This document shows, piece by piece, positions 1 through 7,683 of a stretch of 64,000 bases of DNA. Source of the stretch: Desulfomonile tiedjei DSM 6799. GTDB taxonomy: Bacteria > Desulfobacterota > Desulfomonilia > Desulfomonilales > Desulfomonilaceae. A program made the position numbers and the translations under genes. Positions within the stretch are counted from its first letter, which is position 1, and every line of letters starts with the position of its first letter. Location of the stretch: NCBI RefSeq assembly GCF_000266945.1, contig NC_018025.1:1860001-1924000 (forward strand). The letters are read 5' to 3'. The notes under the pieces were generated by a model. The model had not been told where the DNA came from and searched no databases. It saw only the letters and a program-made list of their open reading frames with translations.

Positions 1-1112
1 TCAACAATTGCCGAGTATGCCTGTGGAACGATCTTTTCTAAGTTGGCCGAGTATTTGGTTACCGCTCCCTTGAATACGGTATGTTTTGTCGGAATCACAA
101 GGACACAGAAACGAATCCCTTGCGACTCAGCTTTGGACTTCATCAAGCGAAATGCGTCCAATGAAAAAGCAAGTCCTCGTTTAATCCAATCGTTCTGCAT
201 GTCCAGCCCACTGAAGACTCTCTTGGTGGAAAACACCGTGCAGTTCGTGCCATCATCAAAAAAGAACGCGTCGTTCGAAAACGAACACAGGAAATTGATG
301 AAACATCTCAGGCCGTTTCCAATCAAACCGCTATCGGGAGTGTCGAGGAAAGCGTATTCAGACATAGCGTACATGGCGCGGATCAGAGCAACCAGTTTCA
401 GTCCGGCGCGGTTCGCGGGCACCACTGCGTTCTCGAAATTCGCTCGTGCCTGTCTTGTCACCCTGGGAACCATATGGAGAAATTCCATCGATTCTTCGAG
501 AGTGCACTGCGTCGGGGGACGCTTCGTCTGCCCTGAAAAATAATGGAAGTCCACCAGGTGAAATGAGTCAAACAAGTCGTTGCCCGTGTAGAACGTTGCG
601 ATCATGACACGAGGCTTCCTTTCGATCGCCTGATCGGAAAGGAGCAGATAGTGAACGGGACCGTATCCCGGACAGGAGACGTTCACCACCTCATGCGAGA
701 AATCCGGGGCCGAATCCGAAGACGGTCGTTCGCACTCCGAGACCAAATTAACCTTGCCCGAGTAGAATTCCGGGACCCGTTGTACGGCAATAAGAGGATC
801 TTCAAAGAATGAACTGAGTATTTCAGGCCACGCTTCACGGGGACTTACTCCCGATCCGTACGTTATGGAATCGCCCAGAGCCAGGAGTTCGGGGCTGCGT
901 CTGAGGTTTGGAGAACTGCTCAATCCAGGGCTGTCAGAAACGAACCGGTATTCGAGATCCGCATCGGGGACGACTTCAGATGGAAAAATAAGACTGTTCA
1001 GTTGGGGAAAAATCCACGTACCTACAGTTAAGACTAGTTCCATTAACAGCAGGCCGAGAAGAATAGCCAAACAAGTATGGGGAAGAGTCTTGCTTTTCTT
1101 GAGCAGCAGCAT
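1..1112 (-). CDS. SGNH/GDSL-type hydrolase, 3' part beyond window
   Basis: This reading frame stays open from an ATG at 1112 to the left edge, giving at least 370 codons, so the C-terminus lies outside the window. An in-frame TAA lies 27 bases upstream of the ATG, which fixes the start. The protein begins with a Lys-rich stretch and one hydrophobic segment (about residues 10-30), which is a signal anchor. It then shows the SGNH block I motif LALGDSITYGSG, followed by a CPGYGPVHY segment and the TGND motif of block III. The block V Asp-x-x-His should lie past the edge. Proteins of this type act as O-acyl esterases or acetyltransferase partners on cell-surface polysaccharide. The substrate cannot be read from the sequence. 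Two short plus-strand frames inside it are shadows. Confidence 0.85.
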   Translation of the reverse strand, partial: MLLLKKSKTLPHTCLAILLGLLLMELVLTVGTWIFPQLNSLIFPSEVVPDADLEYRFVSDSPGLSSSPNLRRSPELLALGDSITYGSGVSPREAWPEILSSFFEDPLIAVQRVPEFYSGKVNLVSECERPSSDSAPDFSHEVVNVSCPGYGPVHYLLLSDQAIERKPRVMIATFYTGNDLFDSFHLVDFHYFSGQTKRPPTQCTLEESMEFLHMVPRVTRQARANFENAVVPANRAGLKLVALIRAMYAMSEYAFLDTPDSGLIGNGLRCFINFLCSFSNDAFFFDDGTNCTVFSTKRVFSGLDMQNDWIKRGLAFSLDAFRLMKSKAESQGIRFCVLVIPTKHTVFKGAVTKYSANLEKIVPQAYSAIV

Positions 1113-1155
1113 CGGGGAGTCCGCAGCGCAAGTCGATTAGTCAGTGCTGATATTA

Positions 1156-1184
1156 TTAATAGCATATAATCGGTATGTTATCAA
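1156..1184 (-). promoter_or_regulatory. Candidate sigma-70 promoter for the SGNH gene
   Basis: Read on the minus strand there is TTGATA (1184-1179), a 17-base spacer and TATTAA (1161-1156) in an AT-rich stretch. This would start transcription about 37 bases before the ATG at 1112. It is assigned by consensus only. Confidence 0.45.
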
Positions 1185-1287
1185 AATTAAAATGAAGTGA
1201 AATGAATAATATGTTCTAACTATCCAGGATATATGAGATATATAAATCTATGAGGCTTCTTTCAGCAACGGAGAAGGGGAGAATTCG

Positions 1288-1497
1288 TCACAACTGCGGT
1301 CTTCCTTCGTAACGGGTCTTGCAGTCGGAAACACAACTCGCGTAGGCTCCCGGATTGAGCACGGGATCGTATGCTACCCTGCATTGCATAATGCAGTTGT
1401 CCATTTCATAATTTGACTGGGTTGTGGCCGGAAAGGCAGCCAAGAGCAAGGTAGCGGCCAGCACTATAAGCAGGACTTTCGCACGGTTGCGTTTCAT
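1288..1497 (-). CDS. Small secreted twin CX3C protein
   Basis: This is a 69-residue protein. The ATG at 1497 is preferred over the longer frame to 1602 because GGAGG lies 6 bases upstream and a clear Sec signal peptide follows (MKRNRAKVLL then a Leu/Ala-rich core ending near FPATTQS). The mature peptide of about 45 residues contains two CX3C motifs (CIMQC and CVSDC) 15 residues apart. That spacing is typical of disulfide-stapled helical hairpins. It lies just downstream of the anti-sigma/STAS pair on the same strand and may be co-transcribed with it. I do not recognise a family. A periplasmic role is inferred from the signal peptide and the paired cysteines. Confidence 0.7.
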   Translation of the reverse strand: MKRNRAKVLLIVLAATLLLAAFPATTQSNYEMDNCIMQCRVAYDPVLNPGAYASCVSDCKTRYEGRPQL

Positions 1498-1598
1498 ACG
1501 TGACCTCCGCTCTTCTTTTCTCGTTTCTGACTGTATCTTAAGGAGAGGTGAAAATTCTGCCTCTACACCTTTATAGATGCAAGATGAGGCGAACCGGA

Positions 1599-2021
1599 TC
1601 ACTTGATCGTGATCGTAAGAATGTTTTTGCCATTTTCTCGCAGATAGTTCATCGAATGCGCAGTTTGCCGCACAAGGTAAATCCCCAGTCCGCCTTCAGT
1701 ACAATCCATAATTGAATCATGGAGTTGTGGCGGCGGAAGTGAGAGCGGGTCGAACGCACAGCCGTCGTCTTCGCATCTGATGGTAACTTCAGACTCCTGC
1801 AAAGAGAGCATCAACTGTATTTCGTGCGCCCATTCGTCCTTGAACGCATATTTGATTACGTTCGTAACCACCTCTTCCAGAATGAGGTTTACACAGTAGA
1901 TAGTCCGCTCCGGAATTTGCCTTGAACGGAGAAAATCCTCCGCGGACGACATTAAACGAGTGAGTTCGTCGAAATTATTCGCCAAACTGAAGTGTATCGT
2001 GTCCATCATTGGATCCCGCAT
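1599..2021 (-). CDS. RsbW/SpoIIAB-like anti-sigma serine kinase
   Basis: This 140-residue protein has a GHKL ATPase fold of the HATPase_c_2 type. The N box is visible as NLILEEVVTNVIKYAF (about residues 45-60), the G1 box as CEDDGCAFDP and the G2 region as GGLGIYLVRQ. Proteins of this family bind a sigma factor or another output protein and phosphorylate a STAS-domain antagonist. The gene follows the STAS gene by 5 bases, so the two form a partner-switching pair. No sigma factor or PP2C phosphatase gene is next to it, so the output partner is encoded elsewhere. The start may be the ATG at 2021 or the Met-Met pair four codons later. Confidence 0.85.
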   Translation of the reverse strand: MRDPMMDTIHFSLANNFDELTRLMSSAEDFLRSRQIPERTIYCVNLILEEVVTNVIKYAFKDEWAHEIQLMLSLQESEVTIRCEDDGCAFDPLSLPPPQLHDSIMDCTEGGLGIYLVRQTAHSMNYLRENGKNILTITIK

Positions 2022-2026
2022 GCATT

Positions 2027-2368
2027 TCAGCCTGCAAGAATCGCCAGGGCCTCCTTCTCGTCATGCGTTACGGGTATGAATTTCGCGGTACCGGAATTCA
2101 GCAGGGTTTCTTCCACCATCGGCTGAGGATTAAGAACCACTAGCTTGTTCCGGGATGACGCAAGCGCTTTGGCAGCGGCAAACAACAAGCGGATTCCAAG
2201 CGATGCGAGATACGTTACAGCGCTCATATCAATGAGCAATGAGGTGTTGTTGACTTCCGCAATGCGTCTGAATTCATCTCCTATTTCGGCTTCGCCCGCG
2301 ACGTCGAGCTTTCCGGACAATGCAATTCGTGTCAGATATGCTTCTTTTTCCGTGACTTTCAGCTCCAT
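2027..2368 (-). CDS. STAS-domain anti-anti-sigma factor
   Basis: This 113-residue protein is a single STAS domain of the SpoIIAA/RsbV type, with the core LLIDMSAVTYLASLGIRLLF. The Ser in YLASLGIR sits at the usual phosphorylation position. The ATG at 2368 is preferred over an upstream in-frame ATG at 2395 because GGAGG lies 6 bases before it. It is the first gene of a pair with the RsbW-like kinase. In the family model, the unphosphorylated protein binds the kinase and frees its target. Confidence 0.85.
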   Translation of the reverse strand: MELKVTEKEAYLTRIALSGKLDVAGEAEIGDEFRRIAEVNNTSLLIDMSAVTYLASLGIRLLFAAAKALASSRNKLVVLNPQPMVEETLLNSGTAKFIPVTHDEKEALAILAG

Positions 2369-2496
2369 GGATTTCCTCCGAATGCTTTTTGCCATGAATA
2401 AACCACAAGTATCGAAGAATATAAAGAGAAAACTATGAGGGAAACATTTCTTGTAAGGTATCCGGGTTCGTTTCTCAATTGCAGTGCGGTGAGAAA

Positions 2497-3264
2497 CTAT
2501 TCTGCAGCGTAGAGGGCGGCCCCCAGAGCACCCATAATCTGAGGATGAGGTGATATCTGAATGGGAACATCGGCATGTTCCTGGAGCATCTCGGCAAGAA
2601 ACGGATTGTGTTCGATGACTCCTCCGGTGAGCACAACCGTATCGGTGAGCGTATCCATCTCCATGATCCGTTTGAGAACGGATCGGAACAAACCCCTTAC
2701 GATGCGGTCGACAGGATAACCGGCTTTGATCTTCTCCAGGACCTCGGTAGCGGAAAACACCGTGCAGTAACTTCCGAGCACGACTTCACCCGTTGCGGTT
2801 CGAGCAAGCCGATCCAATTTATCCAGAGGCAAGCGGAGCCGTAGAGCCATTTCTTCCAGGAAAGCGCCCGTGCCTGCAGCGCATTTCCGGTTCATTTTGA
2901 AACTGACCCTCTGGCCGGATGCATCGAGCTTTATGATCTTATTGTCCTGTCCGCCTATGTCGATAATGGTAATCGGTCCTTGAAAGAAATGCAGGCAACC
3001 TCTACCGTGACACGATATTTCGGTGCGGTCGGAAGTGGCAAACGGCACACTCTTGCGACCGTATCCTGTGGAGACAACGTGCCGCACATCACCGTTATGC
3101 AATCCGGCGCTTTGCAGAGCTGCAGACCACGCTTCCAGAGCTGCGGCTTCGAAATCCGTTCCGGAATATACGACGCGACTGCCTATCATCTGAGACTGAG
3201 CGTCCAGAATGACTGCCTTCGTCGTGCAAGAGCCTACATCTACTCCACCGGTGTACCGAATCAT
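2497..3264 (-). CDS. BadF/HgdC-type ATP-dependent activator (dehydratase reductase)
   Basis: This 255-residue protein belongs to the ASKHA-fold activators of 2-hydroxyacyl-CoA dehydratases. It shows the phosphate-binding loop GVDVGSCTTKAV (residues 7-18), the IDIGGQDNK motif near 102-109 and TGGV near the C-terminus. Cys128 (KCAAGTGAF) and Cys167 (GSYCTVF) match the two cysteines that bridge a [4Fe-4S] cluster across the homodimer of HgdC-type activators. The known role is ATP-driven injection of one low-potential electron into a partner Fe-S protein. The start lies one base after the stop of the partner gene upstream, so the two are translated together. Confidence 0.9.
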   Translation of the reverse strand: MIRYTGGVDVGSCTTKAVILDAQSQMIGSRVVYSGTDFEAAALEAWSAALQSAGLHNGDVRHVVSTGYGRKSVPFATSDRTEISCHGRGCLHFFQGPITIIDIGGQDNKIIKLDASGQRVSFKMNRKCAAGTGAFLEEMALRLRLPLDKLDRLARTATGEVVLGSYCTVFSATEVLEKIKAGYPVDRIVRGLFRSVLKRIMEMDTLTDTVVLTGGVIEHNPFLAEMLQEHADVPIQISPHPQIMGALGAALYAAE

Positions 3265-3265
3265 C

Positions 3266-4504
3266 TCATTTCTTTTCGTCGAGCTGCTCTATGAAAGCCT
3301 CGATATTGGTCTTGGCCTGTTCTTCGGAATAACACCGGAGGTCGTTCAGGTCGCCGTTTATAACGAGAGTGGGAACCTTCAATCGTTGCGTCATTCGCTG
3401 AGGCATGCAATACCTGCTATTGCTGTTGTTCGGACAGGTCTTGGCATCATGGAAAATGACGCCGTCCACGGAAAACTTGGTGATCCACGCATCCATGTAT
3501 GCTTCTTTGTAGGTTTCATCCCGTACGATGAACAGCTCGGTATATGCGCGTGCCATGGATTCCAGCGGCTGAGCAGGGTCGAATGCATCGAAAATCCAGC
3601 TATTGCAGTACGTGGAAGCAACGATATTGGTTTTGAGTGACGTAAACAGCTCACTGAGATCACGAAGCTTGCCCCAAATAGGCATACCATCCCAGTAGAT
3701 TCTATGGCGCTCGCCTTCTATGGCGGCAACTTTGTTCTCAATGCGTTCGTGCAATTCACTCAAGAGAAGTTTGTAATATTCGACTGCCTCCGGCAAACCC
3801 CTGAGCACAACAGCCGGAGCCATGTGAATGCTGGTGTCGAAAAACGTCAACGGCGCCGGAATGGTAGCTCCACATTCAAGCACCTGACGCCACAGGCGGG
3901 TACACTCAAGAGAGAGTCCGACCACTTCACGCAGGCGATCTATATCGAAGCGATTCCCGGACACTTCTTCGAGAATGGGAATCATCTCCTTGAGTTGTGC
4001 GACCAGATCGGCAATGTGATGATCGTCGACGGACTTGATATTTCGGTGGGTGTGCAATCCGACTATCGGCACGTTCCATTCTCTCGCATAGAATGCAAAC
4101 CAATCCTGCACGTCCCGGCACTGATTCGTGTTGTAAACGAGGACGTCCGCCTTCGGAACCGATTCGAGCCCGTACGCTTTTGTGAGGGGAGTTATTCCTT
4201 TGAGATAAGCGCCCACATCCGATGTCAAGTACGAACAGATGTCCGGAGAATAACCGATTGCATTGGCCAGGGGAATGAAGTCGGTTGCCAACCGGGTCGC
4301 GCCCAGGAGAGCACCATGATTCTCAGGATAATATACCTGGAATCCCATTGCATGCAGGAGCTCAGCCGGTCCGACGGAAGTGCACCATGCAATTTTGGGA
4401 CTGCCGTTTTTCTTGGCCGTGTCCAATGACGTGAAATAATCCGCCATGAGTCTCTTCATATGAGATGTTGCAGCAATGGATTTTCGTACTTCTGCCATAT
4501 GCAT
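3266..4504 (-). CDS. Single-subunit 2-hydroxyacyl-CoA dehydratase D-like / double-cubane cluster protein-like
   Basis: This 412-residue protein is of the HgdB/FldB/BcrC family. Candidate cluster ligands include the Cys in IAWCTSVGPAE (near residue 40), the Cys in NTNQCRDVQDWF (near 130), and Cys residues in TCPNNSNSRYCMPQRM near 355. Classical dehydratases and class I benzoyl-CoA reductases use two such subunits, encoded side by side. Here only one is present, with its activator. That arrangement matches the YjiM/YjiL pair of E. coli and the double-cubane cluster protein with its reductase (DCCP/DCCP-R). A homodimeric low-potential reductase is therefore more likely than a classical dehydratase. 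The substrate is unknown. Confidence 0.8.
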   Translation of the reverse strand: MHMAEVRKSIAATSHMKRLMADYFTSLDTAKKNGSPKIAWCTSVGPAELLHAMGFQVYYPENHGALLGATRLATDFIPLANAIGYSPDICSYLTSDVGAYLKGITPLTKAYGLESVPKADVLVYNTNQCRDVQDWFAFYAREWNVPIVGLHTHRNIKSVDDHHIADLVAQLKEMIPILEEVSGNRFDIDRLREVVGLSLECTRLWRQVLECGATIPAPLTFFDTSIHMAPAVVLRGLPEAVEYYKLLLSELHERIENKVAAIEGERHRIYWDGMPIWGKLRDLSELFTSLKTNIVASTYCNSWIFDAFDPAQPLESMARAYTELFIVRDETYKEAYMDAWITKFSVDGVIFHDAKTCPNNSNSRYCMPQRMTQRLKVPTLVINGDLNDLRCYSEEQAKTNIEAFIEQLDEKK

Positions 4505-5008
4505 TCTCCGGGGGCTTGAGTGTTGTCGGTTATTTAAACTAGCGTATCCCGGTGAATTTTACAAGATAGTCCGGGACCGCTTGTAGGTCCATACATAACT
4601 GCATTTCGCCAATAGACTATTTACTGCAACTGAGAGCCAGTCCGAAATTCCTGTAATGGCTGTTGCTAGTCCGGGTGGTCAGGACCAATGCGGATCGGTA
4701 GGGGTCCCGCTAACACGCAGGTGGGTGCCCGGTAGCGCGCGGCGTCCCTGCCGCTCACAATTTATTGATTTATCAACATATCGTCCAGTGGCACGGAGGC
4801 CGGTTGCTCCCAATCGGAATGGCTCTCCTTCATCACTCCTGCGGATTCTCAATAACTGGAAACCGGATCTTCCTGGAAATTCGTACGTCGGCAGAGACGC
4901 CGACGTCTACCGGGGCATGCAGAACATTATTCCTCAGGCATACCATGTATCTACCCGCACCTATTCACGAATACTTGGCTCTTGAATCTTCTTTGTGCGG
5001 CTGAATGT
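4505..5008. other. Intergenic stretch with degenerate repeat sequence
   Basis: About 500 bases without a credible gene. The plus-strand frames here have repeat-like composition (runs such as GTGGGTGCCCGGTAGC and GTGGCACGGAGGCCGG that resemble the cores of families A and C elsewhere in the window). I read it as decayed dispersed-repeat DNA. No clean ends or target duplication were found. Confidence 0.5.
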
Positions 5009-6556
5009 TCACGATCCAAAACGGCGCCATCCTTGCCGGTAATATTTTACCAGGACCTGATCGTCGAGACGATTCGCTGCAATATCCCGAACCGGCTTGT
5101 AGTCTTGCGGAAAGAGAAACAGACTATGTAGAACATCATCATTAAGGAATTTGAGTGGGACGTTCTTTTCCAGTTCGAGCATTCCGGGGTCGAGGCCCCT
5201 TTGTGATGCCATAACGAATCCCCAATCTCCGAAAGACGGTACGTACGCATGGTACGGATAGACATGGAATCGGCCGTTTCCTTCCGGCCCAAGAGGAGTT
5301 TCTTCCCAGGTTTTCACGATGCACCAGAAGGCCTCGGGAGCATAGAAAGGACTGGTCGCCTGAGTGACCGCAATTCCGCCTGCGTTCAAATGCCTGGAAA
5401 GCAGCTTATAGAAACTTTTGGTATAGAGTCGTGCCAAGGAAAGTGTGTTCGGGTCCGGTAAATCCAGAAAAATCACATCCCAGAATTCCTCGGATTCCTC
5501 AAGGAATTTTCCTGCATCCTGAATGTGTACCTTCACTCTCGGGTCTGAAAGCGCATTATTCGACAAGCCTGCGAGCAAAGGTTTTTCACGGAACAGACCG
5601 ATGACCTCGGGATCGAGATCGACCAGATCGATGCTCTTTATGTGCGAATACTTGAGCAGTTCCCGCACAGCCATTCCGTCTCCGCCTCCGAGCACCAGAG
5701 CACGGGCGGCTCCGGGTAATGCAGACATTGCGGGATGGATGAGAGCTTCATGATAGCGGTGCTCGTCAACACTGGAGAATTGCAGACCGCCATCGATGAA
5801 CATTCGTACATCGCTGTGCCATTTGGTGATTACGATCCTCTGGTACGGTGTCTGTCGCACAAGGATGATATTATCCTGATACAGAGCGTTTTCCGTGAAT
5901 GATGTGAATGCTCCGGAGCCGATAAAGCCGACTGTCAGTATCGCTGCACAAATTCCCGCAGCAACTGCAAGAGCACGCTTCTTCTTGAGCATGTGCCCCA
6001 TGACCCGAATGGCGACTGCTGAAACTCCCACGTTTACGAGCCCGAACAGGAAGCTGGTCCGGAGTATGCCCAAATGAGGGACCAGCAAGAGCGGAAATGC
6101 GCAGGACGCGATCAGGGCACCGATATAGTCCAGAGCCAAAACATTGGAAACCGTGAGTCGAAGAGCTTCGTGGCTGCGCAGGATCCGAATGAGCAGGGGA
6201 ATTTCCATGCCCACCAGCGTTCCCGTTACGGTCAAGACACAAATCAGAACAGGAAGATACGATGAGAGGAAAGAAAACGTCAGCAGCAGCACTGCCGCAG
6301 ACAATCCGCCCGAAAGCCCGATCCCGATTTGGATGGCCACGAATGCATCGGAAAGACGGGTTTCCACATAACGGGTCAGGTAGGACCCGAGTCCCATTGC
6401 CGAAAGGAATACTCCAATGACTATGGAGAACTGGGTTATGGAACCGCCCAGGAGATAACTGGAGAGCGAGGCAGCTATAAGCTCATATACCAAGCCGCAC
6501 ACTGCAACAATGAACACCGCGGCAAGGAGAAATACTCCCGGAAAGCGAGGGGCCAT
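5009..6556 (-). CDS. Membrane-anchored spermidine-synthase-like protein
   Basis: This 515-residue protein has about seven membrane segments in residues 1-220 and a spermidine/spermine synthase-type Rossmann domain from about 230 on. The S-adenosyl ligand motif GGGDG lies at 291-295, and the DLPDPN active-site-like motif near 366. Soluble SpeE proteins are about 290 residues, so this is a fusion of an N-terminal transporter-like domain to an aminopropyltransferase-like domain. It is 12 bases downstream of a DUF350 gene, and DUF350/DUF4178/aminopropyltransferase-like genes are known to cluster. The reaction and acceptor are not known. A role at the membrane with DUF350 is inferred. Confidence 0.8.
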   Translation of the reverse strand: MAPRFPGVFLLAAVFIVAVCGLVYELIAASLSSYLLGGSITQFSIVIGVFLSAMGLGSYLTRYVETRLSDAFVAIQIGIGLSGGLSAAVLLLTFSFLSSYLPVLICVLTVTGTLVGMEIPLLIRILRSHEALRLTVSNVLALDYIGALIASCAFPLLLVPHLGILRTSFLFGLVNVGVSAVAIRVMGHMLKKKRALAVAAGICAAILTVGFIGSGAFTSFTENALYQDNIILVRQTPYQRIVITKWHSDVRMFIDGGLQFSSVDEHRYHEALIHPAMSALPGAARALVLGGGDGMAVRELLKYSHIKSIDLVDLDPEVIGLFREKPLLAGLSNNALSDPRVKVHIQDAGKFLEESEEFWDVIFLDLPDPNTLSLARLYTKSFYKLLSRHLNAGGIAVTQATSPFYAPEAFWCIVKTWEETPLGPEGNGRFHVYPYHAYVPSFGDWGFVMASQRGLDPGMLELEKNVPLKFLNDDVLHSLFLFPQDYKPVRDIAANRLDDQVLVKYYRQGWRRFGS

Positions 6557-6568
6557 AATGTTTGTTCG

Positions 6569-6793
6569 CTACCTTATCGCTGCCTGGATAATGATTGCCA
6601 GAGAGATAAATACCGATCCCATGATGATTGCCAGCGCAGTATTCTGATCCTGCTCGATTTCCTTTTGAATGGAAAACGGGGTTACTTTATCCATAATCCA
6701 GAGCGCTGCAACGAACACCAGAAGTCCGATGATGCTGTAAATTACTGTGCTGAGCATCGCCAAAGGTTTCAAATCGTGCCAGAATTGTTCCAT
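6569..6793 (-). CDS. DUF350 (YjfL-like) membrane protein
   Basis: This 74-residue protein has two hydrophobic helices (about residues 15-37 and 52-73) separated by a charged loop with QKEIEQDQNTALAI, which is the signature of a DUF350 unit. A GGGGAGATGAGAA ribosome site precedes the ATG. It is directly followed by the spermidine-synthase-like gene with a 12-base gap. A single DUF350 unit must oligomerise if it forms a channel-like structure. Confidence 0.85.
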   Translation of the reverse strand: MEQFWHDLKPLAMLSTVIYSIIGLLVFVAALWIMDKVTPFSIQKEIEQDQNTALAIIMGSVFISLAIIIQAAIR

Positions 6794-6902
6794 TTCTCAT
6801 CTCCCCGAAGGGTCTTCCGTTTTTCTTGGAGAGTTCACATGAACTTCCTGTCTGGGTATCGTCAAAGACCGGAATGAAAAAGTCACAAAGAAAAATTCTT
6901 TA

Positions 6903-7041
6903 ATACCGATTCGCTTTACTTTTCATAATCTGGGAGGCAGGAAGTATCCTTCGCTCCAGACGACGCAAAGCCGTCTAATCACTCCGCTCAGGACACCCCC
7001 AGCCTTCCGCTATCTCACGTGCCCAACTGCGAAATGGCATA
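6903..7041. repeat. Dispersed repeat family E, copy 1
   Basis: A repeat of about 135 bp starting ATACCGATTCGC and ending in the inverted form GCGAAATGGCAT. The body contains the paired segments GTATCCTTCGCTCC and CGTCTAATCACTCCGC. Other copies are at 22063, 29124 and 44919. It contains no coding frame and looks like a MITE. Confidence 0.75.
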
Positions 7042-7066
7042 ATCCCATTTTGCATTCAGAAGAGGA

Positions 7067-7226
7067 AATTGGGGGACCTCTTGTAAGAATGCCCCCCAAA
7101 TCCCCTCGAAAAACTTTTGCCATTCGCCGGAACCTGAATTTCCAAGGAGAAATTCAGGTTCCGGCGAGTGTTGAAAGTTCTTGAGGAGGGGTTCGGGGAG
7201 GAACTTCTTTCAAGAAGTTCCTCCCC
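7067..7226. repeat. Structured repeat family F, copy 1
   Basis: This copy has hairpin A (TTGGGGGAC..GCCCCCCAA), a long stem around a central hairpin (GCCGGAACCTGAATTTC with its complement), and hairpin D (7195-7226, GGGGAGGAACTTC with a perfect complement). It begins about 16 bases past the stop of the small secreted gene at 7242, so it would act as its transcript end. Confidence 0.8.
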
Positions 7227-7241
7227 GATTTCTCTTCTTCG

Positions 7242-7454
7242 TCACTTGCCTCCGCGGTAGCCGCCACCTGCATGGGTTCGTCCCAGAAAATAAGCGAATC
7301 CCGCTCCTGGATGCCTTGTGGAGCCTTCTCTCAAACTGACCGGTTTCTTCAGGTCCGCGGGAAGAAACCAGCCATGAAAGCCTGCTCCATATGCGACCAC
7401 TGTTGAAGACAGGAGAAGCGTTCCTATCACTATTTTTGTAAGCAGACCCGCCAT
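7242..7454 (-). CDS. Small secreted protein of the DUF4178/DUF350 cluster
   Basis: This 70-residue protein has an N-terminal signal peptide (MAGLLTKIVIGTLLLSSTVV, cleavage likely after AYGA). The mature part is short and Gly-rich and ends in GGGYRGGK. A GAGAGGA ribosome site lies about 9 bases before the ATG. It lies between the DUF4178 and DUF350 genes on the same strand, with family F repeats on both sides. I do not recognise a family. An overlapping frame (7210-7521) has no signal peptide and is judged a shadow. Confidence 0.6.
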   Translation of the reverse strand: MAGLLTKIVIGTLLLSSTVVAYGAGFHGWFLPADLKKPVSLREGSTRHPGAGFAYFLGRTHAGGGYRGGK

Positions 7455-7566
7455 AACGGTGTGGTCCTCTCATTCCATTCTTGCATTGAGAAAGCAACTT
7501 TCTGTGTTCGTAGCAAACCAAGCTGCGATCAAGTTAACGCCTACACAAAGCTCACTCAAGAAAATG

Positions 7567-7680
7567 TTGTCATTCGCCGGAACCTGAATTTCCAAGGAGA
7601 AATTCAGGTTCCGGCGAGTGTTGAAAGTTCTTGAGAAGAAGTCGGGGAGGAACTTCTTACAAGAAGTTCCTCCCGACTTC
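7567..7680. repeat. Structured repeat family F, copy 2 (lacks hairpin A)
   Basis: It shares the central hairpin GCCGGAACCTGAATTTC and its complement with copy 1, followed by hairpin D (GGGAGGAACTTCTT with its complement). The left hairpin A is missing. It abuts the stop codon of the DUF4178 gene at 7684. Confidence 0.8.
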
Positions 7681-7683
7681 TTC

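Noticed and set aside
3704-4429. 241-codon plus-strand frame opposite the dehydratase-like gene
   Set aside because: Antisense shadow; no ribosome site and no family motif.
4656-4985. 109-codon plus-strand frame
   Set aside because: Composed of degenerate repeat sequence; no ribosome site or domain.
7210-7521. 103-codon frame overlapping the small secreted gene
   Set aside because: No signal peptide or ribosome site, and it runs into a structured repeat.
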